A stretch of DNA of 64,000 bases, taken from positions 930,001 through 994,000 of the forward strand of contig NZ_CP091092.1 in NCBI RefSeq assembly GCF_029633915.1, in the 5' to 3' direction. Of the stretch, positions 1 through 8,444 are shown one piece after another. The position numbers and the translations under genes were made by a program. This DNA comes from Methanomicrobium antiquum (GTDB lineage: Archaea; Halobacteriota; Methanomicrobia; Methanomicrobiales; Methanomicrobiaceae). Positions within the stretch are counted from its first letter, which is position 1. Each line of letters starts with the position of its first letter. The notes under the pieces are model-generated. The model made no database searches, was not told where the DNA came from, and saw only the letters and a program-made list of their open reading frames with translations.

Positions 1-644
1 TTGCACTACCCTGCCTGATTTATGGATTCTATAAACTGAAAGCAATGATAAAAGAAAACCGTGAACTTCTTGCTCTTTTAGGGGTGGCAGGAGGTTTTAT
101 CTTTGTTCTTTCAGCGTTAAAACTGCCGTCAGTGACCGGAAGCTGTTCACACCCTACAGGAACCGCACTTTCAGCAGTAACATTTGGACCCTGGATAACT
201 GCAGTTTTAGGATTTATTGTCCTTCTGTTTCAGGCACTTTTTATTGCGCACGGAGGTCTTACAACCCTTGGAGCAAATGTAATGTCTATGGCAGTTGCCG
301 GTCCGTTGGTTGGATATTATGTCTATAAATGTCTTGATAGGATTAACATAAGCTTCTTTGTAAATATTTTTATAGCCGCATTTTTATGTGATGTAATAAC
401 TTACTGCTTTACATCTTTAGAGCTGGCTCTTGCATTTCCTGCAACGGCCGGAGGATTTATTGCATCATTCATGGCATTCTTTGGCGTATTTGCAATTACA
501 CAAATCCCGCTTGCGATTATTGAAGCTTTAGTTTTTGTAGTGATCTTTAAGTATATCATAATGTTAAAGCCGGAACTTCTTGTAAAACTAAAAGTTCTTT
601 CTGAAGAAAAAGTAATTAAATTAAAGGGAGAATTGGAAGAATGA
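1..644 (+). CDS. cbiM: Cobalt ECF transporter S component CbiM (5' partial)
   Basis: Membrane substrate-binding subunit of the CbiMNQO cobalt importer. The reading frame is open from base 3 to the stop at 644, and an Ile-Tyr-Gly-Phe-Tyr-Lys-Leu stretch typical of the CbiM N-terminal region precedes the first in-frame ATG (45), so the true start lies to the left of the window and the ATG at 45 is internal. The family hallmark SVTGSCSHPTGT and the AHGGLTTLGANV loop are present, followed by several hydrophobic membrane segments. It overlaps cbiN by 4 nt (ATGA), so the two are translationally coupled. The metal-binding N-terminal Met-His cannot be seen because it is outside the window. Identification is secure from motifs and from the cbiN-cbiQ-cbiO genes that follow. 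Confidence 0.95.
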   Translation, partial: ALPCLIYGFYKLKAMIKENRELLALLGVAGGFIFVLSALKLPSVTGSCSHPTGTALSAVTFGPWITAVLGFIVLLFQALFIAHGGLTTLGANVMSMAVAGPLVGYYVYKCLDRINISFFVNIFIAAFLCDVITYCFTSLELALAFPATAGGFIASFMAFFGVFAITQIPLAIIEALVFVVIFKYIIMLKPELLVKLKVLSEEKVIKLKGELEE

Positions 645-952
645 AATATAAACTGGAGATAATTACAGCAATCGCAATTGTAATTTTTATAGGAATATTT
701 CTCTATACTGATACTCTTGTTCAGGCAACAGGTGAGGAAGGCTGGGGCGGAACAGATGGCGTAGGATCAGAAATGCTTGAAGAACAGGGATATGAGCCCT
801 GGATTGACAATTCTGATTATACATTTACACCTCCGTCAGGAGAAATTGAATCCTGTCTTTTTGCGCTTCAGGGTGTAATTGGTGGCCTTTTGATAGGTTT
901 TGTATTTGGATCATGGACCACTGAGAGAAGATTTAAGAAAAATTCAAACTAA
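641..952 (+). CDS. cbiN: Cobalt ECF transporter accessory subunit CbiN
   Basis: 103-aa protein with two membrane segments (about residues 6-26 and 72-92) flanking an extracytoplasmic loop containing EEGWGGTDG and YEPWIDNSDYTFTPPSGEIES, the CbiN signature; in the family CbiN binds CbiM and is required for Co2+ uptake. Length is normal. It starts inside the last codon of cbiM (ATGA overlap) and precedes cbiQ by 18 nt, fitting a single cbiMNQO transcript. A T-rich stretch (951-959) follows the stop but is too short to argue for termination before cbiQ. Confidence 0.93.
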   Translation: MKYKLEIITAIAIVIFIGIFLYTDTLVQATGEEGWGGTDGVGSEMLEEQGYEPWIDNSDYTFTPPSGEIESCLFALQGVIGGLLIGFVFGSWTTERRFKKNSN

Positions 953-970
953 TTTTTTTGTACATATTAA

Positions 971-1774
971 ATGTATTATGAATTTTTGGAGGATATTGCC
1001 CAGACTAATTGTATTCGTGATATCCATCCGCTGATAAAACTGATAGTTGGTCTTGGCTGTATATTAATATCTGTATCCTCCAAAAGCGTAATTGCACCCC
1101 TTTTGATTATAATAGTCCTTAGCATTGTAACTGTTAAAATTGCAGGAATAAATCCTAAATTTTATTTAAAACTGCTCTTTATTCCTCTTGGTTTTGCGGT
1201 TATAAGTGTAGCTGTAATAATGTTTATGAGAAACAGTGGCGAGGTAATTTTCAGCTATCCTGTTTTTGACTGGTTTAATTTAACAATTACAAGGGGGAGT
1301 GTAAATGAAGGAATATTGATTCTTTCACGGGTTTTTGCCGGCATGTGCTCTTTGTTTTTTATATCGCTGACAACACCGGTCACAGATATGTTTTTACTTG
1401 CAGTAAAATGTCGTATTCCACGCGAATTAATAGATCTTTCAATGTTAATATACAGGTTTATTTTTGTTCTTATTGAACAGGCCATCCAGATTTATAATGC
1501 ACAAAAAATGAGGCTTGGCTATGGTAGTCTAAAAGAAGGTATAAACAGTTTTGGAATCATGGCAGGAGCACTTTTTATTAATACCTGGAATACTGCAGAA
1601 TCACTTATTCTTGCCATGGATTCAAGATGCTATGACGGAAAATTTGCATTAAATAATGAAAACAACAAATTATCTTATCCCCTTTTGTTTGTGGCCGGAT
1701 TATTCATAGTAATTCTTGGGGTAATTGCATTTTTTACAAAAGATTTCACAATTTTTGGAGCTGTTTTTTCATGA
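971..1774 (+). CDS. cbiQ: Cobalt ECF transporter T component CbiQ
   Basis: 267-aa transmembrane coupling subunit of the ECF cobalt importer. Several hydrophobic helices are visible, and the cytoplasmic coupling region has the family pattern: AQKMRLGYGS around residue 180 followed by LAMDSRCYDG near residue 220, matching the two Ala-Arg-Gly-like coupling motifs that contact the ATPase. Start is the ATG at 971; no strong Shine-Dalgarno is visible, consistent with coupling to cbiN. It overlaps cbiO by 4 nt (ATGA). Role and partner assignments come from the family; the motif and gene order are seen directly. Confidence 0.92.
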   Translation: MYYEFLEDIAQTNCIRDIHPLIKLIVGLGCILISVSSKSVIAPLLIIIVLSIVTVKIAGINPKFYLKLLFIPLGFAVISVAVIMFMRNSGEVIFSYPVFDWFNLTITRGSVNEGILILSRVFAGMCSLFFISLTTPVTDMFLLAVKCRIPRELIDLSMLIYRFIFVLIEQAIQIYNAQKMRLGYGSLKEGINSFGIMAGALFINTWNTAESLILAMDSRCYDGKFALNNENNKLSYPLLFVAGLFIVILGVIAFFTKDFTIFGAVFS

Positions 1775-2955
1775 ATACACTAATAGAAATAAAAAAACTG
1801 AATTACTGTTACCCAAATGGTCCTGATGCTTTAAAAAATATTAATTTCAGCATAAAAAAAGGTGAAAAGATTGCACTTGTCGGACCTAACGGGGCAGGCA
1901 AATCAACACTTTTGTTAATGTTAAACGGGATGTTAAAACCTGATTCCGGAGAAGTATCATATCTTGGAGAACCGGTAAAATATGACCGGAAAAACCTTCG
2001 TGAACTTAGAAGGAAAGTTGGGTTTGTCTTCCAAAATCCTGATACGCAAATAATTGCTCCTACAGTTTTTCAGGATGTTGCTTTTGGTCCGGTAAATCTG
2101 GGTTTCTCCGGTGATGAAGTAAAAAATACAGTTCTTCTATCTCTTTCAAAAGTAGGACTTAGGGGATTTGAAAAAAGACCACCTCATCAGCTGAGTGGTG
2201 GTGAGAAAAAAAGAGTTGCAATGGCCGGAATTTTGGCTATGAACCCTGATGTTTTAGTATTTGATGAACCAACAAGTGCACTTGATCCGGCAGGTTCAGA
2301 GGATATTATGGAGCTTTTGGATGAGATGCACGCTGATGGAAAAACAATTATCATTTCAACTCATGATGTTGAGCTTGCATACCCTTGGGCAGACAGAGTT
2401 ATTCTTCTAAACAGGGGAAGTATTCTCGCTCAGGGGATTCCTGATGAGGTTTTTTATGACAAGGCTCTTGTCAAATATGCAAAACTTTCAATGCCTGTTC
2501 TTTTGGAGCTTTATGAGAGTCTTACTGAAAGAGGACTGAAAAAATCTGAAAACCTTCCAAAATCTATTCTTGATTTTGTTCATATCCTCTCTTTAAACAA
2601 TATAGGCAATTATCCTGCTGAGAAAAAGGAAAAAATAAAATGCGGCAGAATTCATCTGGTCGATGTTGATAAGGTAAAACCCGGGGAAATTCAAAAAATA
2701 ATCATTGAAAATGAGATACTGGCAATTGGGGCAATGGGTTCAAAAGCCAAACTTATGGCAGAAATAGGAAATATTGAACCGGATTTCACATATGGTGTTA
2801 TTGACAAATGTCTATTAAAAGCCATTAACGGCAAAAACACAATGATTATTACATCTGCAGGGATGATTAAAAGAGTTCATGACAGAGTCTTTGAATTTAA
2901 TAAGGAAAGTCTTAGAGATATTGAAATTCTGGATTTTAAAAATTATGCTAATTAA
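1771..2955 (+). CDS. cbiO: Cobalt ECF transporter ATPase CbiO with C-terminal extension
   Basis: ABC ATPase energising cobalt uptake. Walker A GPNGAGKST at residues 38-46, Q-loop VFQNP 86-90, signature LSGGEKKR 141-148, Walker B VLVFDEP 161-167 and H-switch STHD 196-199 are all intact. At 394 aa it is about 120 residues longer than ordinary CbiO: after the usual end near residue 255 comes an extra domain containing IGAMGSKAKLMAEIG and FTYGVIDKCLLKA, whose function I cannot name; it could sense cobalt or a corrinoid (inference). The stop codon lies inside the first unit of a 49-bp tandem repeat. Starts in the last codons of cbiQ (4-nt overlap) and converges on the cbi biosynthetic operon. Confidence 0.93.
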   Translation: MNTLIEIKKLNYCYPNGPDALKNINFSIKKGEKIALVGPNGAGKSTLLLMLNGMLKPDSGEVSYLGEPVKYDRKNLRELRRKVGFVFQNPDTQIIAPTVFQDVAFGPVNLGFSGDEVKNTVLLSLSKVGLRGFEKRPPHQLSGGEKKRVAMAGILAMNPDVLVFDEPTSALDPAGSEDIMELLDEMHADGKTIIISTHDVELAYPWADRVILLNRGSILAQGIPDEVFYDKALVKYAKLSMPVLLELYESLTERGLKKSENLPKSILDFVHILSLNNIGNYPAEKKEKIKCGRIHLVDVDKVKPGEIQKIIIENEILAIGAMGSKAKLMAEIGNIEPDFTYGVIDKCLLKAINGKNTMIITSAGMIKRVHDRVFEFNKESLRDIEILDFKNYAN

Positions 2956-3095
2956 CCAAAAATAAATTATAGGCATTTAAGAAAATACAAAATATGCTAA
3001 TTAACCAAAAATAAATTATAGGAATTTAAGAAAATACAAAATATGCGAATTAACCAAAAATAAAATATAGGAATTTAAGAAAATACAAAATATGC
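2945..3095. repeat. 49-bp tandem repeat, three copies
   Basis: Three head-to-tail units with a period of exactly 49 bp (units beginning at 2945, 2994 and 3043, plus the first bases of a fourth at 3092). Units 1 and 2 differ at one position and units 2 and 3 at two. The unit is AT-rich and begins ATGCTAATTAACC; the cbiO stop codon is inside unit 1. It lies between the convergent ends of cbiO and cbiE. Near-identity suggests recent slippage, so copy number may vary between strains (inference). Confidence 0.93.
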
Positions 3096-3252
3096 AAAAA
3101 AAGATTTATAAGATTTATCAATTATGAAATTACGATTTAACAAAAAAATGATTTTGGCTGAATAAAAAAACCATTTCCTTCGGATTTTATTGATGACAAT
3201 ATTTTGAAATTCACAATTATAGAATATTTTATTTAGTGTTTGTGATTTTTCG

Positions 3253-3837
3253 TCAATATTTTCCTGCAATAAGGGCAAATAGACGACTTTTTATCGCAAC
3301 CCCGGGTCTGGATACAGATGAGGTTGTTATTTTTTCATCTTTATATCCCATATTTTCACAGACTGATATTTTAATTTCAGAATCATATGTGCTTAAAAAA
3401 CTGCATAAATTTAAAAAATCAAATTCAGGATCAGCGATCAAAAAAACAATATAGCCTCTTTTTATTTCTTCAAGAGTTTTTAAAACAGCACTTTCATGAT
3501 TCTTGCCATGCGCATTTACAACAACTGCACGAGTTAAGGGAATTTTTAATTTTGCAAAAGAATACTGCATAGAAGAAATGCCGGGAATAATTGTTCCTTT
3601 AAGATAGCCAAGACCTGCAAGCATGGGATCTCCGGTTGAAAGCACTACAGCATCGTCTGGAAGCTCATGAAGGGCTTTGTAATCTGTTATCTCGTGAACC
3701 CTGCATGAAGCACTTATATATTTTCTACAGATATCAATGGCCCTTTTTGAGCCGTAGATGAGAGTAGCTTTTTTTACAGCATTTATTGCCTCTTCTGTAA
3801 GCATCCCTGGTCCGCATCCTGCACCAACAATAATCAT
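3253..3837 (-). CDS. cbiE: Cobalt-precorrin-7 C5-methyltransferase CbiE
   Basis: SAM-dependent tetrapyrrole methylase that methylates C5 of the corrin ring; partner of CbiT. The N-terminal IIVGAGCGPGMLTEEA motif and the STGDPMLAGLG loop (about residues 67-77) are the methylase fold signatures. 194 aa, normal for the stand-alone CbiE of archaea (in many aerobes it is fused to CbiT as CobL). The ATG overlaps the cbiD stop by 4 nt. It is the last gene of the cbiTLFGHCDE operon and converges on cbiO. Confidence 0.9.
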   Translation of the reverse strand: MIIVGAGCGPGMLTEEAINAVKKATLIYGSKRAIDICRKYISASCRVHEITDYKALHELPDDAVVLSTGDPMLAGLGYLKGTIIPGISSMQYSFAKLKIPLTRAVVVNAHGKNHESAVLKTLEEIKRGYIVFLIADPEFDFLNLCSFLSTYDSEIKISVCENMGYKDEKITTSSVSRPGVAIKSRLFALIAGKY

Positions 3838-4856
3838 CCTGAATCACCTGTAATTACTCCGTTTCTGTCTATTAATACAACTCTCAAATCAGGAAACTTT
3901 TTTTTGCTTTTTGAAAAGGTTTCTCTGACAATCCTGTCCCATTCCTGCGATACACTCATATCCTCTACTGTGCAGTATTTAGTATCTTTTAGAATATCAG
4001 GATCTATGAACTTCATTATAAGGGCAGGAAGCCCACAGAGAATGACTTCTTTTGAGTTTTCAGCGGCGATTATTCCTTTTTCCATGTATTTGCCGACAAG
4101 TACAACCTCATGATTTGGAAACATTAATCTTGAATATCTAAGTCCCACTCTTCCTGTTGTGAGAACAACTTTTTCATATCCTTTTATTCTTTCAATAGCA
4201 GACTCTGTCAGATGATCATCCCAGGGTTCGACAAGGCCTGTTGAACCAAGAACAGAAATGCCTCTTTTAATCCCAATCTTTGGATTGAGTGTCTTAAGAG
4301 CTGTTTCTCTTCCATCGGGTATTGTCAGCTCAACCAAGACTCCACTGACACCTGCATCTTTCAAAGCCTCTTTTATAGATGATAAAATACAGTCCATGGC
4401 AGTTTTGCTTATCGCAGGTTCACCTTTTTTGAAGCGTGGTGTATCTCTTTCATATCTCCCGATACCTTCCCCGGCTATCAGTTCAACTCCGGATTTTTTT
4501 GGAATTGCTTTGGCACAGAAAAGAATTTCAGATGTTATATCATCCTTATAATCGCCTGAATATTTTCTGCTTTTACCTGTGCCGTATTTTCCTTCAGCTA
4601 ATACCTCGAATATAAGATTGTATGGCAATTTTATACTTACGGAAACAACCGGGTTGTTAGAACTTTTAAGTGAGAGAACTGCGGCTTTGCATGCCGCCGC
4701 GGCTGTTGTTCCGGTCGTAAACCCTCTTTTTAAAACAGAACCGTCTGATGTTAAGATACCAAGACCTTTTTGTGCAAGCTCAAGGCTTTTTTTATCAGGG
4801 CATGCGTTAATCCATGATTTCGGATACTCATAGCCTGTTACAGGATCGGTTACCAT
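3834..4856 (-). CDS. cbiD: Cobalt-precorrin-5B C1-methyltransferase CbiD
   Basis: 340-aa CbiD, which methylates C1 of the contracted ring in the anaerobic B12 pathway. The family motif KRGFTTGTTAAAACKAA is at about residues 43-59, followed by VSIKLPYN, the IAGEGIGRYERDTP loop and the LGSTGLVEPWDD segment, all typical of CbiD. Starts at ATG 4856, 20 nt after the cbiC stop; overlaps cbiE by 4 nt. CbiD exists only in the oxygen-independent route, so its presence fixes the pathway type. Confidence 0.94.
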   Translation of the reverse strand: MVTDPVTGYEYPKSWINACPDKKSLELAQKGLGILTSDGSVLKRGFTTGTTAAAACKAAVLSLKSSNNPVVSVSIKLPYNLIFEVLAEGKYGTGKSRKYSGDYKDDITSEILFCAKAIPKKSGVELIAGEGIGRYERDTPRFKKGEPAISKTAMDCILSSIKEALKDAGVSGVLVELTIPDGRETALKTLNPKIGIKRGISVLGSTGLVEPWDDHLTESAIERIKGYEKVVLTTGRVGLRYSRLMFPNHEVVLVGKYMEKGIIAAENSKEVILCGLPALIMKFIDPDILKDTKYCTVEDMSVSQEWDRIVRETFSKSKKKFPDLRVVLIDRNGVITGDSG

Positions 4857-4876
4857 ATCAGATAAAAGAAAATGAT

Positions 4877-5509
4877 TCAGTTTTTTCTCTCAATGTACAT
4901 TGTAATGATTTCATTAAGTGCGGCTACTGCAGGTGGTGTGCCCCCTCTTGTGCCTCTGTTTGAAATTGACGGGACATCTTTTGTCCTTAAAAGCTCTTTT
5001 GATTCTTTGGCGTTGACAAAGCCAACAGCACTCCCTATTACAAGAGCAGGTTTTATTCCCTCATCAATAATATCGCAGACAGTCATAAGAGCTGATGGTG
5101 CGTTTCCAATAACAACGATTGAGCCTTCAATTCTGTCTTTAAGTGCAATAAATCCTGCAGAACTTCTTGTAATCCCTTTTTTTTGCGAGATTTCAGATCC
5201 GTAATCAAGTGCACATACAACTTCACTTTCATGTTCTTTTTTTCTGATACCTGTGTGTACCATTTTGATATCGGTTATTATCAGAGCCTTATTTAAAAGA
5301 GCTTTAAGTCCGGCATTTATGGGATCATTTCTAAACTCCATAAGATCTGCCATAATAAAATCACCAACAGATATTGCACATCTTTGTTTTATTCTGTCTT
5401 CCAAAGTATTATTGCCGATAATTTCTTTTGCAATTGCCCGGCTTTCAGAAGAAATTTTAAAGCCTTCCTTTGTATCCGCTCCCGGATCAATATATGTATT
5501 TTCGCTCAT
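4877..5509 (-). CDS. cbiC: Cobalt-precorrin-8 methylmutase CbiC
   Basis: 210-aa methylmutase that moves the C11 methyl to C12, giving cobyrinic acid. Conserved segments seen: MVHTGI with the catalytic His, VIGNAPSAL, IKPALVIGSAVGFVNAKESK and RGGTPPAVAALNEI. A GAGGGG Shine-Dalgarno-like run sits directly before the ATG. The start overlaps the end of cbiH by 23 nt, which indicates coupled translation in the operon. Confidence 0.93.
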   Translation of the reverse strand: MSENTYIDPGADTKEGFKISSESRAIAKEIIGNNTLEDRIKQRCAISVGDFIMADLMEFRNDPINAGLKALLNKALIITDIKMVHTGIRKKEHESEVVCALDYGSEISQKKGITRSSAGFIALKDRIEGSIVVIGNAPSALMTVCDIIDEGIKPALVIGSAVGFVNAKESKELLRTKDVPSISNRGTRGGTPPAVAALNEIITMYIERKN

Positions 5510-6260
5510 AACCCCTCGGTGTGATTATTCCTTTTTTCTCTCCAATCTGCATGAATCGTGATTCATCTCCCCCGATTATAACAATTGAGTGCATGTCAAC
5601 ATAACTGTCATCATCAAAGAGTTCCTGAAGAGTATAAAATCTTGATTCTTCATTATCTCTGCATGCATTTTTTACAACTGCAACAGGTGTGTCAGGATTT
5701 TTGAATTTTAATGCCCATGAAAGTGCAACTCCGAGATTATCCGGTCTGCCACGGCTTTTAGGATTATATAAAGAAACCGGAATGCCCATCTGGAATGCAA
5801 GATTAAGTCTTTTTTCGATAATTTCCATGGGTGTTAGTAGATCAGACAAAGATATTGTTGCAAAATCCCCTGAAAGAGGTGATCCTATTCTTGATGCCGC
5901 GGCAGTTGCAGCTGTAACGCCAGGAATCACCTCAAAATCAATATCTGCACCGTCATGCTCCAGCACTTCAAGAACAATTCCTGCCATACCATAAACACCC
6001 GGATCTCCGCCGCTTACCATTGAAACTATATTTTCTTTTGCAAGCTCAATACATTTTCTGGCGCGTTCAACCTCCTTTCCCATTGAACTCCAGATGATCT
6101 CTTTTCCATTAAGATGATCCTTTATCAAATTAAGGTAAAAGTCATTTCCGATGACATAATCAGATTCATCTACTGCTTCTATAGCTCTTTTTGTGAGATA
6201 TGATGTGCTCCCGGGACCTGTTCCAACGATATAGAGTTTGCCCTTATCTGATGATTGCAA
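5487..6260 (-). CDS. cbiH: Cobalt-precorrin-3 C17-methyltransferase CbiH
   Basis: Tetrapyrrole methylase that adds the C17 methyl group and drives ring contraction in the anaerobic pathway. GKLYIVGTGPGS at the N terminus and VSGGDPGVYGMAG and VIPGVTAATAAASRIG further on are CbiH/CobJ signatures. I place the start at the TTG at 6260 because GGGAGAG lies 6 nt upstream; an in-frame ATG at 6281 would add seven residues but lacks a good ribosome site and would overlap cbiG further. With the TTG the overlap with cbiG is 17 nt and the protein is 257 aa. Start choice is inference; the family call is firm. Confidence 0.9.
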   Translation of the reverse strand: MQSSDKGKLYIVGTGPGSTSYLTKRAIEAVDESDYVIGNDFYLNLIKDHLNGKEIIWSSMGKEVERARKCIELAKENIVSMVSGGDPGVYGMAGIVLEVLEHDGADIDFEVIPGVTAATAAASRIGSPLSGDFATISLSDLLTPMEIIEKRLNLAFQMGIPVSLYNPKSRGRPDNLGVALSWALKFKNPDTPVAVVKNACRDNEESRFYTLQELFDDDSYVDMHSIVIIGGDESRFMQIGEKKGIITPRGYERKYIY

Positions 6261-7119
6261 TTGTAACTCTCCCAAATACATTTTTTTTCATAATTATCTC
6301 TTTTCTCTTGGATAACGCAAGCGCTGATGATTCACAGACTCCACAAAGCCCTATTTTATCAGATGCTCTTGATGGTGATGGAGGATTTTGCATGTTTATT
6401 GCTTCATCCTCCAGAAAAACAAGATTTCCACCTAATGAATTTATTGCATCTATAAGGCCTGTCTCATCCTCTTTTAATTTAGTGGTTGTGTAGGCCAAAA
6501 TGTCTTCTTTTTTTATTCCTGAAATTTTTAATGACTCATAAATAGCGTTTAATACTTCATCTTTTGAAACTCCTCTTCTGCATCCAACCCCTACTATGTA
6601 TTCACCTCTTTTTAGAAGGATTGACACAGCAGGTGATACGGATGCTATTGCAGGGCCTGTCAGGATATAGCGGGGAATTTTTCCACTTATGATTGCGGCA
6701 TTAACTGTCCTTGTTGAGTCCTTGTTTAAAATTTCAAGATTCTCAATATCAGCTACAGATTCAACAGACATCAGGCCTTTTGTCTCAGTTGCGGTTGTAA
6801 TTACAGAAATTAATCCAAACCTCTCTAATTTTTTTGCAAGTGCGTTTCCGCCATGATGACCTCCTGCAATAGGAATTGCATACTTAAAATCAGGACTTAC
6901 AACAACAACACAAGGGTCTGTCCATTTATCAGCTAAAAGACCGGCAATACCTCTGACAGCAATGCCGGCAGACATTACAGCTATAATATTTTTGAAACGT
7001 GAAAAACATTCTTTGAATATCTCAGAATTATATTCCAGATATTCCGCATCAACAGCACAGGCTAGTTTTCCTGCCTCTTCTTCAAACGCCTTTAAGGAAA
7101 TTACTGCAGTATCTTTCAT
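6244..7119 (-). CDS. cbiG: Cobalt-precorrin-5A hydrolase CbiG
   Basis: 291-aa enzyme that opens the delta-lactone and releases the C2 unit as acetaldehyde in the anaerobic route. Visible hallmarks: the N-terminal part with AVMSAGIAVRGIAGLLADK and PIAGGHHGGNALAK, and the C-terminal domain starting YIVGVGCRRGVSKDEV. Both halves expected of CbiG are present, and length is slightly short. Its ATG overlaps the cbiF stop by 4 nt. It lies between cbiF and cbiH, as often seen in methanogen cbi operons. Confidence 0.92.
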   Translation of the reverse strand: MKDTAVISLKAFEEEAGKLACAVDAEYLEYNSEIFKECFSRFKNIIAVMSAGIAVRGIAGLLADKWTDPCVVVVSPDFKYAIPIAGGHHGGNALAKKLERFGLISVITTATETKGLMSVESVADIENLEILNKDSTRTVNAAIISGKIPRYILTGPAIASVSPAVSILLKRGEYIVGVGCRRGVSKDEVLNAIYESLKISGIKKEDILAYTTTKLKEDETGLIDAINSLGGNLVFLEDEAINMQNPPSPSRASDKIGLCGVCESSALALSKRKEIIMKKNVFGRVTIAIIR

Positions 7120-7832
7120 TCGTATAAATATGAATTTACAAATCCGGAATCAATTGCATCCACTACTTTCCCGATGATAATCAGTGCAGTTTTATCAATC
7201 CCTGCATATCGTGCCTTTTTAGCAACATCAGATACTGTTCCCTTGATAATTTTTTCGTCAGGCCATGTTGCTTTGTAAACTACCGCCGCAGGAGTATCAG
7301 GCGGACATCTGACTTTAGCAAAAATTTCTTCCATATGTTCTGTTCCCAAAAAAATGACCATGGTCTCGCCCAGTTCAGACATTTCTGCGATTTGGTCCTT
7401 TTTAAGAGTCGTTCCTGCAGGCCTTGTTACAATTACAGACTCTGATACCCCTCTTAGTGTAAGCTGTGTGCCAAGTGCCGCGGCGGCGCCGAACATTGAT
7501 GAAACGCCTGGCACTCTTATTGTCTCTATCCCATCCTGTTTTAAAAGAGTGACCTGCTCAATTATTGCACCATATAGAGATGGATCACCTGAATGAAGTC
7601 TGACGACAATTTTACCTGATTTTGCACCTTCAGACATGATTTTTGTCATTTCTTCAAGCTTCATTCCCCAGCTGTCATATTTTTCAGATGCCGGACAATT
7701 CTCAACCAGAACCGGGTTTACAAGCGAACCTGCATAAATTAAAATATCTGCCATATCAAGCAGTTTTTTGCCTTTGACAGTTATCAAATCAGGGTCTCCA
7801 CAGCCTGCACCGACAATATATACTTCATTCAT
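7116..7832 (-). CDS. cbiF: Cobalt-precorrin-4 C11-methyltransferase CbiF
   Basis: 238-aa SAM-dependent methylase adding the C11 methyl. MNEVYIVGAGCGDPDLITV is the N-terminal SAM-binding loop, and VVRLHSGDPSLYGAIIEQ, TIRVPGVSSMFGAAAALG and the LTLRGVSESVIVTRPAGRT-like segment (here ending in PAGTT) are diagnostic for CbiF/CobM. Starts 3 nt after the cbiL stop and overlaps cbiG by 4 nt. Normal family length. Confidence 0.94.
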   Translation of the reverse strand: MNEVYIVGAGCGDPDLITVKGKKLLDMADILIYAGSLVNPVLVENCPASEKYDSWGMKLEEMTKIMSEGAKSGKIVVRLHSGDPSLYGAIIEQVTLLKQDGIETIRVPGVSSMFGAAAALGTQLTLRGVSESVIVTRPAGTTLKKDQIAEMSELGETMVIFLGTEHMEEIFAKVRCPPDTPAAVVYKATWPDEKIIKGTVSDVAKKARYAGIDKTALIIIGKVVDAIDSGFVNSYLYE

Positions 7833-7835
7833 TTT

Positions 7836-8444
7836 TTATTTCCTCGCAAACATAACGCTGAAATATGAGCTTTTCTCTGGAATTTCTTCGTTTCGGAATA
7901 TTTTTTGATCTTTCATATACATCTTTTCTGCAAGGATAAATTCCCTGTAACCTTCTGTTTTAAGATTTTTCATAATTTTTTTAGGATTTTTAACCTTTAA
8001 AAGAATCTTTGAGTCTTGTGGTGATCCGTCTGTTATTAAAATTCCTCCGTTTATATTTACCTCTGAGGCGGATGCAAATGCTGTAATGGAGCTTATTCCA
8101 GGAATTGTTTTGTATTCTATAGAAGGATATTTTTCATCAATTATGTCACATAGTCTTTTGAATGTTCCATAAAAATTGGGATCTCCAAGAATACAGAAGA
8201 CTGCAAGACCTTTTTTTGCAACAGGAACTATTAGATCTGCGTTTTTGTACATACATTTCTTTATGTAGTCTTCATCATCAGTCATTGGGAATGAAAGAAC
8301 AACAGGGTCGTCTCTGTAGGGAGAGATTATTTCTTTTGCTACATTTCCGGGAACAAAAACACAGTCTGCTTCTTTTATCATTCTGACTGCCTTTACTGTT
8401 AAGAGTTCGGGGTCTCCCGGGCCTATTCCAACTGCGACAAGCAT
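7836..8444 (-). CDS. cbiL: Cobalt-precorrin-2 C20-methyltransferase CbiL
   Basis: 202-aa first methylase after cobalt insertion, methylating C20. Motifs: VAVGIGPGDPELLTVKAVRMI at the N terminus, VFCILGDPNFYGTFKRL, and TIPGISSITAFASASEV. Slightly shorter than the bacterial CbiL average of about 230 aa. Its ATG directly abuts the cbiT stop (TAGATG). Operon position and motifs distinguish it from CbiF and CbiH. Confidence 0.92.
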   Translation of the reverse strand: MLVAVGIGPGDPELLTVKAVRMIKEADCVFVPGNVAKEIISPYRDDPVVLSFPMTDDEDYIKKCMYKNADLIVPVAKKGLAVFCILGDPNFYGTFKRLCDIIDEKYPSIEYKTIPGISSITAFASASEVNINGGILITDGSPQDSKILLKVKNPKKIMKNLKTEGYREFILAEKMYMKDQKIFRNEEIPEKSSYFSVMFARK

